Source of the DNA: CAZADH01 sp964483805
Lineage (GTDB): Bacteria > Muiribacteriota > Ozemobacteria > Ozemobacterales > Ozemobacteraceae
Direction of reading: 5' to 3'
Length of the DNA: 11,937 nt
NCBI GenBank assembly: GCA_964483805.1
Contig: CAZADH010000191.1
Coordinates: forward strand, 1 to 11,937
Numbering within the stretch: position 1 is the first letter of the stretch; every line of letters starts with the position of its first letter. The translations under genes and the position numbers were made by a program. Shown here piece after piece: positions 6,482-11,937 of the stretch. The notes under the pieces were generated by a model that had not been told where the DNA came from, searched no databases, and was given only the letters and a program-made list of their open reading frames with translations.

Positions 6482-6777
6482 TTGTCTGACACCACGGTTG
6501 CGGGCGGGCTGGTTCTCCTCGTCTGTTACCCGGACGAGGTGCTCGGCCCGGGGCGCTCGTCGACGGGCCGTTTCAGGTCGATCGGCCGGGCGACCAGACC
6601 CGGTGTGGTTCGACGAACCAGCAACTCGATGTATTGACGACCGATCCGGGGCTGGCCGGGCGCTACGTCGAGTGGTGTGGCGGCACGGCGACGCCCCGGG
6701 CGGTGCAGATCGTCGCCGAGGGCGGCGAGACGTTTCTCGTCGGTATCCCGGCACGCTGCGGTTTCCCGGACGTGTGA
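6482..6777 (+). CDS. Small hypothetical protein split by a -1 frameshift
   Basis: A TTG start (6482-6484) with GGAG 7 nt upstream opens a frame reading MSDTTVAGGLVLLVCYPDEV; unshifted, it would stop at 6637 after 51 residues. From 6553 the frame one base back continues with normal codon use (GC-rich third positions) to TGA 6775-6777, reading ALVDGPFQVD, later GRYVEWCGG and IPARCGFPDV. Joined at the C CCG GGG run (6547-6553), the product has 98 residues and four Cys (about 15, 42, 66 and 93). A lost G from GGGG (6550-6553) would give exactly the same join. It lies between the terminator of the basic protein gene and the pentapeptide gene, with no promoter seen of its own. I recognise no family. 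It may be a pseudogene, a sequencing error or a programmed shift; the coding nature of the second part is the firmest observation. Confidence 0.5.
6547..6594 (+). promoter_or_regulatory. Candidate -1 frameshift signal (slippery heptamer plus stem-loop)
   Basis: The heptamer CCCGGGG (6547-6553) is read as C CCG GGG in the zero frame of the upstream segment, which fits the X XXY YYZ pattern. Five nt later a possible stem joins GTCG (6559-6562) and GGCCG (6566-6570) to CGGCC (6583-6587) and CGAC (6591-6594), with a 12-nt loop and small internal bulges. The spacing fits known -1 signals, but GC-rich heptamers are uncommon slip sites and chance is possible. Confidence 0.3.
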
Positions 6778-6784
6778 TCCGGTC

Positions 6785-6831
6785 GCCCATGGTGGGCTGA
6801 AGCGGCAGACGCCCCATTGTTTTTGGGGGCG
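6785..6831 (+). other. Two hairpins after the frameshifted gene
   Basis: GCCCA/TGGGC (6785-6789 and 6793-6797) and CGCCCC/GGGGCG (6810-6815 and 6826-6831) form short stems just after the TGA at 6777. The T run (6820-6824) lies in the second loop rather than after a stem, so termination is doubtful. Confidence 0.3.
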
Positions 6832-6848
6832 GAAGGGTGTAAGTGTCA

Positions 6849-6885
6849 AGGGGGCAGGTGCGGCATCTCAGGCACGCTGCCCCCT
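6849..6885 (+). promoter_or_regulatory. Strong hairpin immediately before the pentapeptide gene ribosome site
   Basis: AGGGGGCAG (6849-6857) pairs perfectly with CTGCCCCCT (6877-6885), and within the loop GTGC (6858-6861) pairs with GCAC (6872-6875). The right arm ends directly against the ribosome site GGAGG (6886-6890), 6 nt before ATG 6897. The position suggests an effect on translation or on 5' mRNA stability. There is no T run, so it is not a terminator. Confidence 0.5.
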
Positions 6886-6896
6886 GGAGGACACTC

Positions 6897-7670
6897 ATGA
6901 ATGCATCGGTGGCGCGACTCGTTCTGGTGGCGGCTCTCGTTCTGTTGATCACTGGCCCGGTGGCGGCGGCGAACCCCGACGACATCGCCCGGTTGCTGCG
7001 CGACAAGCAGTGCAACGACGGTGATCTGACCAATGCGAAGCTGGTGCAGGTTTCGTTGCACAAGGCCGAGTTGCAGCGGGCCAACCTGACGCGGGCGCGC
7101 ATGCGCGCCACTGATTTTTCCGGGGCGAACCTGACCTCGGCAGGCGCAGCCAATGCCGATTTTGAACGGGCCCACTTCGACGATGCCGTTCTCGATGGCG
7201 CGCTGCTGACGGGAGCGATGCTGTTTCGCGCGACGTTTCGGACGGCGCGCCTCAATGGGACGATCCTCGATCGCTGCGACCTGGGCAACGCCGACCTGCG
7301 CGGCGCGCAACTGCGCTGTGCGAGTCTGGTGCGGGTGCGCGGGCACGGGGCCAACTTCACCGGGGCCGATCTCGAAGGGGCCAATTTCGAAAAGGCCGAT
7401 CTGACGGGGGCCAACTTCAGCAACTGTTCGCTCAAGAACGCCAACCTGCGGGGAGCGACGTTGACCGATGCGCGTTTCGACGGCGCCGATCTGCGTGGAG
7501 CCACGCTGCGCGACGCGCTCGACCTGAAACCGGGCACGGCCCGCATCGACGAAACGACCGCGCCACCGCATCAGTACCAGATGGTTACCAACGGGCAGAT
7601 CGTCAACCGCGTGGGCACCCCGATTCGCTCCGGGCGTCCCACGACGGGATCGAGCAAGGTCAGCCGGTAG
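6897..7670 (+). CDS. Secreted pentapeptide-repeat protein
   Basis: A 257-residue protein with a signal peptide (hydrophobic to about residue 22, probable cleavage near VAAA-NP, 22-27). A short N-terminal part, DDIARLLRDKQCNDGDL (28-44), leads into about 32 tandem A(D/N)(L/F)xx pentapeptides from about 44 to 207, such as ANLTR, ADFER, ADLEG, ANFEK and ANFSN. These should form a right-handed quadrilateral beta helix. A hydrophilic C-terminal tail of about 50 residues without repeats follows. The N-terminal RLLxxxxC lead-in is common in exported pentapeptide proteins. Export argues against a gyrase-protecting Qnr role; a structural or binding role in the periplasm or at the surface is more likely, but unproven. 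The start is fixed by GGAGG at 6 nt; the frame extends further up to 6843 but through the hairpin. It converges with the MBL-fold gene. Confidence 0.88.
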   Translation: MNASVARLVLVAALVLLITGPVAAANPDDIARLLRDKQCNDGDLTNAKLVQVSLHKAELQRANLTRARMRATDFSGANLTSAGAANADFERAHFDDAVLDGALLTGAMLFRATFRTARLNGTILDRCDLGNADLRGAQLRCASLVRVRGHGANFTGADLEGANFEKADLTGANFSNCSLKNANLRGATLTDARFDGADLRGATLRDALDLKPGTARIDETTAPPHQYQMVTNGQIVNRVGTPIRSGRPTTGSSKVSR

Positions 7671-7689
7671 CCGTGGGTCGACGAAGGGT

Positions 7690-7723
7690 GTAGCGGCCCG
7701 GATCGGCCGCCGGTCGCGGCTAC
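7690..7723. terminator. Shared hairpin between convergent genes, possible bidirectional terminator
   Basis: GCGGCC (7693-7698) and GGCCGC (7705-7710) form a perfect 6-bp stem with loop CGGATC. An outer arm GTAGC (7690-7694) can instead pair with GCTAC (7719-7723), which overlaps the stop codon of the - strand gene. The symmetry suits both directions, but no T run follows on either side. Confidence 0.4.
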
Positions 7724-8349
7724 TCGCGGCTCTTGATGACGACCGGCACGTGGCCGGCGAGTGCGGCGGCGAACGTGTCGGCGTCGCGGGGGGAGCCGAC
7801 CACCGAACCGTAGTGCATCGGGATCACGGTTTGCACCTTCATGGCGCGGGCGGCGGCGGCTGCTTCGTCGGCGGTCATTACGTAGGTGCCCGAGACGGGC
7901 AGCAGCGCAACGTCGACCGCGAGCGCCTTCATCTCGTCGATGAAGTCGCTGTCGCCGGCGTGATAGATGCGAACGCCGTCGAGGGTGACGATGTAACCCA
8001 CCCAACCGGCGGCACGCGGGTGAAACTGCTTATTTACATTGTATGCCGGAATCGTCTCGACCACGATGCCGCCCGCGAACTCGCGGCGTTCTCCGGGTTT
8101 CATCGCCTCTTTGGCGCCGGTGAGTTGCGCCTGGCAGTCGGGCGGCGCCACGACCACGGTGTGATCCTTGCTGACCTTGGCGATGTCGGCGGGCGACAGA
8201 TGATCGTGATGCTGGTGGGTGACGAGGACGAGATCCCCTTTGGCGACGGGGTCGGGCAGGTCGTAGGGGTCGATCCAGATCGTGCGGTCGGTGCCGACGA
8301 GGCGGAAGGCGTCGTGACCGTGCCAATGAATTTTCTCGTGCGGTTTCAT
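7720..8349 (-). CDS. Metallo-beta-lactamase-fold hydrolase, UlaG/YtnP-like
   Basis: A 209-residue protein with an MBL fold of the UlaG-like type (Pfam beta-lactamase superfamily 2/UPF0173). The HxHxDH metal motif is THQHHDHLS (H45, H47, D49, H50). Further ligand candidates are H130/D133 in YHAGDSD and H179 in IPMHYGS. An N-terminal IHWHGHDAFRL with IDPYDL (24-31) is usual for this subfamily, whose members include L-ascorbate-6-phosphate lactonase and many of unknown substrate. There is no signal peptide, so it is cytosolic. ATG 8349 overlaps the stop of the upstream histidine kinase gene (ATGA) and has AAGGAG 8 nt upstream, so the two are coupled. Apparently a catalytic protein, but its substrate cannot be told and its link to the kinase is positional. 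Confidence 0.85.
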   Translation of the reverse strand: MKPHEKIHWHGHDAFRLVGTDRTIWIDPYDLPDPVAKGDLVLVTHQHHDHLSPADIAKVSKDHTVVVAPPDCQAQLTGAKEAMKPGERREFAGGIVVETIPAYNVNKQFHPRAAGWVGYIVTLDGVRIYHAGDSDFIDEMKALAVDVALLPVSGTYVMTADEAAAAARAMKVQTVIPMHYGSVVGSPRDADTFAAALAGHVPVVIKSRE

Positions 8350-10577
8350 TCGCGAGACTCCTTGTTGCTGGTTGTGGCGGCGTCGGTGGGCAGAACCCGG
8401 TCCAGGAGCGTGCGCAGCGCCTCGGTGGTGTAGGGTTTCTGCAGGAACCCTTCGACCTGGCGTTCGGCGAAGCGGTTGCGGATCTGTGGTTCGCTGTGGC
8501 CGGTGGCGATGATGATGGGAACGGTCGGCGACAGCCGGCGCAGCCGGGTGCAGGCTTCGTCACCATCCATGACCGGCATGGTCAGATCGAGGATGACCAG
8601 CGCGATCTGCGGGCCGAGACGTGCGAAGGTCGCGAGAGCTGCGGCGCCATCGCATTCTGTAATTACACGGTATTGCATTTCTTCGAGCATGTCGACCCCC
8701 AGTTCGCGCACCTGTTCGTCGTCATCGACGAGGAGAATCAGGCGTTCGCTGGCGGGGGTTGGCTCGGGGGCCGGCACCGGCCTCGGTTCGGGCCCCTCGG
8801 CGCGCAGGGTTGTTGGCGGCAACATGACGCGGACGCGGGTGCCCTGACCCGGCGTGGTCTCGATGTCGATCGCGCCCCGGTGGCTGCGTACGATGCCATG
8901 CACCGCGGGCAGGCCGAGGCCACGGCCGAGAAACTTCGTCGAGAAGAACGGGGAGAATATGCGGGTCTGCGTGCCGGTGTCCATGCCGCACCCGGTGTCG
9001 GCCACCTCGAAATAGACGTAGTCGCCCGCGGGGAGCCCGGTGCCGAGAACGAAGCGGTCGAGGTCGTCGCGCGAACACGAAACCAGACCGCTCGAGACCG
9101 AGATCGTTCCCTTGTCTTTGCCCAGGGCCTCGACGCTGTTGACGACGAGGTTCTCGATCACCTGGCGGATCTGATCGGCACTGGCCTCGATCGGCACCAG
9201 GTCGGAAGCGAGGAACAGGTGCAGGGCGGCCTGTTTGCCGGCGAGAGTGTGCAGGCGGGGCGACATCTCTTCGAGCAGGCGCGAGACGAAGACTTGCTCG
9301 ATGAGGAGCCGACCGCGACCGGCGTAGGCCAGCATCTGGCGGCAGAGGTCGGCGGCGCGCGTCGCCGCGCGGGTGATCTGCTGCAGATTCTTGTGGACCA
9401 TCGCATCCGGGGGTGTCTGATACTCGATGATGTCGGTGTTGCCCATGATGACCATCAGCAGGTTGTTGAAGTCGTGGGCCACGCCGCCGGCGAGAATCTC
9501 GAGGGCCTCGAGGCGCTCGGCCTGATGGCGTTCGCGTTCCTCCCGGAACCGCTGCTCCTCGTCGCGAATGCGGTCGGTGACATTGCGGATGACCGCCATC
9601 ATCGAAGGTTCTTGATGGTAGTCGAACAGGCAGGCATGAATCTCGACCGGAATGCGGCGCCCGGTGCGGGTCAAGTGGACACTGCGAATCAGTGCGTCGC
9701 GGCCCTGACGCAGACCCTTGATGATTGCCGGAATGTTGCTGTCACTTTCCGGCGCCCGAAGCTGCATGTAGGGAACGCCGATCAAGCCCTCGGGCGGATA
9801 GCCGAGCATCTTGCAGGCGCTGTCGTTGGCCGCGAAGATCGGCCCCGGCAGACCGTCGGCGGTCATGCGACAGGCGACGACCGCATCGGAGGTAGCCGAG
9901 AAGAGGGCGCGGTAACGGGCTTCGCTCTCGCGCAGGGCCATCTCGTCGAGTCTCTTTGAGACCGCGATGGCCACATAATCGATGAGCGATTCGAAGAACT
10001 CGATGCCCGTCAGGGAAAACCGACCGGGCCGGCGATCGTTGAACTGGACCAGTCCGAAGGTCTTGTTCTGGTAGCGCAGGGCAATGAGCGCGACCGACTC
10101 GTAGCCCTCGCCGTTGCAGCGGTTGCGGGTGCGGGCCTGGCGATCGGCCTCGGTGGTCGAGGCGAGCAACTGGCTGGTCGAGCTGGTCCAGAAACTGCCG
10201 CGGGCGGTGAAGAACGGTTTTGCCGGGTCGAATCGCCCGCGCAGGACATTGCCGCACATGCACTCGAGCACGGGGTTCCCCTGAAAATCGCGCACGATCG
10301 CGCCGTGCGTGTCGCGTTCGCACAGGTGGCGCTCCCGTTCGACGAACTCGGCCGGGAACCCGCAGGTCTCGAAATACGGGAAATCACCGTCTTGCTCGAG
10401 GCGAACGCCAATGGCCTCGCAACCGGTGATCTCGCGGAAGAAACCGGTCAGGTCATGCGTCAGTTCGGGGAGTCCGGACGCTCGATTGCAGATCTCGAGC
10501 AGTTGGATCAGCCTCTCGCGATCGATCTCGCCGTCTGGGCGCCCCGATGGGGGCGTGGGCGCGGTCTTGTCTTTCAT
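8346..10577 (-). CDS. Hybrid sensor histidine kinase: Cys-rich GAF, PAS, HisKA, HATPase, receiver
   Basis: A 743-residue soluble hybrid kinase with no membrane segments. A GAF-like domain (about 20-210) carries a distinctive Cys-containing insert: C72, C86, CMC (106-108) and C154 in RNRCNGEGYESVALI. PAS follows (about 218-335), then a helical linker, HisKA with H368 in AGGVAHDFNNLL, and HATPase with N480 region (ENLVVN), G1 DTGCGM (527-532) and G2 GRGLGL (551-556). A Pro-rich hinge (597-610) leads to a receiver (611-730) with acid cluster DDD (618-620), phosphoacceptor D664 in ILDLTMP, T692 and K714 (QKP). Key residues for phosphotransfer are all present. There is no output domain, so signal must leave by a separate partner or the MBL-fold gene, whose start overlaps its stop. 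No ribosome site precedes ATG 10577. The cysteines hint at redox or metal sensing, which is inference. Confidence 0.92.
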   Translation of the reverse strand: MKDKTAPTPPSGRPDGEIDRERLIQLLEICNRASGLPELTHDLTGFFREITGCEAIGVRLEQDGDFPYFETCGFPAEFVERERHLCERDTHGAIVRDFQGNPVLECMCGNVLRGRFDPAKPFFTARGSFWTSSTSQLLASTTEADRQARTRNRCNGEGYESVALIALRYQNKTFGLVQFNDRRPGRFSLTGIEFFESLIDYVAIAVSKRLDEMALRESEARYRALFSATSDAVVACRMTADGLPGPIFAANDSACKMLGYPPEGLIGVPYMQLRAPESDSNIPAIIKGLRQGRDALIRSVHLTRTGRRIPVEIHACLFDYHQEPSMMAVIRNVTDRIRDEEQRFREERERHQAERLEALEILAGGVAHDFNNLLMVIMGNTDIIEYQTPPDAMVHKNLQQITRAATRAADLCRQMLAYAGRGRLLIEQVFVSRLLEEMSPRLHTLAGKQAALHLFLASDLVPIEASADQIRQVIENLVVNSVEALGKDKGTISVSSGLVSCSRDDLDRFVLGTGLPAGDYVYFEVADTGCGMDTGTQTRIFSPFFSTKFLGRGLGLPAVHGIVRSHRGAIDIETTPGQGTRVRVMLPPTTLRAEGPEPRPVPAPEPTPASERLILLVDDDEQVRELGVDMLEEMQYRVITECDGAAALATFARLGPQIALVILDLTMPVMDGDEACTRLRRLSPTVPIIIATGHSEPQIRNRFAERQVEGFLQKPYTTEALRTLLDRVLPTDAATTSNKESRE

Positions 10578-10693
10578 TGTTTACAATTGTCGCACACCGT
10601 GGATTGGCGGGCAACAAATGTCGCTCGCGAAGTGTGATACACTCGCGGCGTGTTGCGTCATGGCGCCAATCTGACCGGGGTGCGCGGACGGCG
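10578..10693. other. Divergent intergenic region with an imperfect palindrome
   Basis: A 116-bp gap between the hybrid kinase (leftward) and the MFS carrier (rightward). CGCG-A-AGTGT (10626-10635) and ACACT-CGCG (10639-10647) form an imperfect inverted repeat around GAT, resembling a regulator's operator. An ACAATTGT palindrome (10583-10590) sits 5 bp before the kinase ATG. I see no convincing -35/-10 pair on either strand and no ribosome site for either gene, so initiation may be leaderless. Confidence 0.4.
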
Positions 10694-11937
10694 ATGGTTG
10701 ATCCGGCACCGGTAACCGCGTCCGGCGAGTCCGCTGCGGCCGCGCGGGCGGCTGCGATCGCGCGTGTCGGCGCGCTGGTGTTTTTCGGCCTGATGACGTC
10801 GTATTACGTTTTCAAGCCGATTCGCGACAGTCTCGCCATCGACATGGGGGCCACGGTTGTCCCTTATCTGAAGCTTGCCGGCCTGGCGACGCTGGTGGCG
10901 GCGAACTTCGCCTACAGTTGGCTGGCGGGGCGCTTTTCGCGCGAACGGTTCATTACCTGGATCCTGCGTTTCTTTGTGATCAGCCTGGTGGGATTCTGGT
11001 TCGTTTTTCACTCGACCTTGACGGCACCGCCGGCGGCGCCGCCCGATGCGGCGACGCTGGCATCGGGTTCGGTGTCGCTGGCTTTGTTGCCGCAGTCGCC
11101 GCCGGCGCCGCGCACCGAGCCGCTTTCTTTTCTGGGCTTGATGATCGGTGCGTTTTACGTGTGGGTCGGGGTGTTCAGCCTGTTTTCGGTGTCGTTGTTC
11201 TGGTCGTTGATCAACGACGTCTGTTCGGTCGAGGAAGGGCGGCGGCATTACGCGCTCATCGGCAGCGGCGGCCTGACCGGGTCGCTGATCGGCGGTGCGG
11301 TGACGGCGTTGCTGGTGCAGGTCGTCGGCACCGCGCACCTGTTGCTGGTTTCGGCGGTCATCCTCGAAGTCACCGTGTGGGGGATGCGCCTCATTCATCG
11401 CTGGGACTGCACGCGCTCACCGGAACATGCGCACCGGGCGTTGCGGGCACCGGCGCGCTCGTCGAGTCTCGAAGAGGCGGTGGGCTCGCTGCGGTCATCC
11501 CCGTATTTGCGTTTGATGGTGGCCGAGATGTTTTTGTGCACGTTGGCGTGCGGGTTGTACGATTTCGTGGTGGCGTCGTTCACCGAGGTCGCCATTCCGT
11601 TGCGCGACGAGCGGACCCGCTTCATTGCCATGGTCTACAACGGCATGGGCCTGCTCTCGTTGGTCGTGCAGGCGACTTTGACCCGCTGGTTGCTGGGGTC
11701 GCGCCAGATCGGCCTGGGCGTCATGCTCAGCCCGCTGGTGCAGGGCACCTTCTGCTTGATCCTGCTGGGCATGCCGACGTTGCTGGTGGTGGTGGGCGGC
11801 ATGGTCTTGCGCAGTTCGATCAACTACGGGACCGGGCGGGCGGTGCGCGAGGTGTTCTTCACGCCGCTCGACCGCGATGCGAAGTCTCGGGCGACGGGGT
11901 TGATCGACACCGGGGTGTTTCGCACCGGCGATGGTCT
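10694..11937 (+). CDS. Npt1/Npt2-like MFS carrier, N-terminal part
   Basis: The frame opens at ATG 10694 and runs past the window end, giving 414 codons. It is strongly hydrophobic with repeated membrane segments, e.g. GALVFFGLMTSYYVFKPI (26-43), AGLATLVAANFAYSWLAG (62-79) and FFVISLVGFWFVF (93-105). Features match the Npt1/Npt2 ADP/ATP translocase-like MFS proteins: KPIRDSLAIDMGA (41-53), FSLFSVSLFWSLINDVCSVEEGRR in TM4/5, a GGLTGSLIGG turn, SPYLRLMV, and REVFFTPLDRDAKSRATG toward the end with IDTGVFRTGD. Bacterial members in free-living lineages are not shown to carry nucleotides, so the substrate is open. A 36-residue Pro/Ala-rich loop (108-143) lies between TM3 and TM4. No ribosome site is clear (weak GGACGG). 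It is divergent from the hybrid kinase. Confidence 0.85.
   Translation, partial: MVDPAPVTASGESAAAARAAAIARVGALVFFGLMTSYYVFKPIRDSLAIDMGATVVPYLKLAGLATLVAANFAYSWLAGRFSRERFITWILRFFVISLVGFWFVFHSTLTAPPAAPPDAATLASGSVSLALLPQSPPAPRTEPLSFLGLMIGAFYVWVGVFSLFSVSLFWSLINDVCSVEEGRRHYALIGSGGLTGSLIGGAVTALLVQVVGTAHLLLVSAVILEVTVWGMRLIHRWDCTRSPEHAHRALRAPARSSSLEEAVGSLRSSPYLRLMVAEMFLCTLACGLYDFVVASFTEVAIPLRDERTRFIAMVYNGMGLLSLVVQATLTRWLLGSRQIGLGVMLSPLVQGTFCLILLGMPTLLVVVGGMVLRSSINYGTGRAVREVFFTPLDRDAKSRATGLIDTGVFRTGDG

Noticed and set aside
6003..6800. A 265-codon + strand frame overlapping the basic protein gene
   Set aside because: Composition is Arg/Ser/Pro-rich throughout and it lacks a ribosome site; it is an out-of-frame reading of real genes.
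5879..7546. A 555-codon - strand open frame spanning the basic protein, frameshifted and pentapeptide genes
   Set aside because: Its Ser/Ala/Arg repeats come from reading the pentapeptide and lysine-rich codons backwards; it crosses the terminator and several clear + strand genes.
10530..10562. A GC-rich hairpin in the 5' end of the hybrid kinase gene resembling part of the GT9 repeat
   Set aside because: Only short stretches such as CGCCCCCATC match and the 27-bp core is absent; likely chance in GC-rich coding sequence.

Overview
The window is high-GC DNA packed with genes on both strands, with gaps mostly under 250 bp. The visible signals are ordinary bacterial ones: Shine-Dalgarno sequences of the GGAGG type, sigma70-like promoters and one clear intrinsic terminator. 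A GT9/heptosyltransferase-type glycosyltransferase overlapping a GmhB-type phosphatase suggests a Gram-negative, LPS-bearing bacterium. The Cys-rich GAF hybrid kinase, the class III cyclase, the secreted pentapeptide protein and the Npt1/Npt2-like carrier would suit a free-living lineage such as Deltaproteobacteria/Myxococcota, Spirochaetota or PVC. The sequence alone does not settle the phylum.

Layout. Positions 1-270 hold the C-terminal end of an unrecognised + strand gene. It converges on a - strand operon transcribed from a good promoter at 1975-2003: a Trm112/YcaR-like zinc-ribbon protein (1740-1931), a TIM-barrel sugar isomerase/endonuclease-IV-fold enzyme with a TTG start (866-1660), and a ThiT-like ECF thiamine transporter S component (274-837). 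Divergent from it on the + strand is a GAF plus class III nucleotide cyclase (2175-3818). A hairpin-rich gap follows, then the envelope pair GT9 glycosyltransferase (3949-5106) and GmhB (5103-5678). Next come a very basic secreted protein with strong expression signals and an intrinsic terminator (5933-6465), a small gene readable only with a -1 frameshift (6482-6777), and a secreted pentapeptide-repeat protein preceded by a strong hairpin (6897-7670). A - strand pair converges on it: a hybrid GAF-PAS-histidine kinase-receiver (8346-10577) coupled to an UlaG-like metallo-beta-lactamase-fold protein (7720-8349). The window ends inside a divergent Npt1/Npt2-like MFS carrier (10694 onward).

Most notable are: (i) a structured dispersed repeat present once between genes (3884-3928) and once inside the GT9 reading frame (4425-4483), with a compensatory base-pair change in its hairpin; (ii) a short gene split by a shift at a perfect C CCG GGG heptamer followed after 5 nt by a possible stem-loop, which is either programmed frameshifting, a pseudogene or a missing G; and (iii) a secreted polycationic, proline-tailed protein with strong expression signals and no recognised function. 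I found no RNA genes, CRISPR array, integrase or transposase. Much of the rest is recognisable housekeeping, envelope or signalling machinery.
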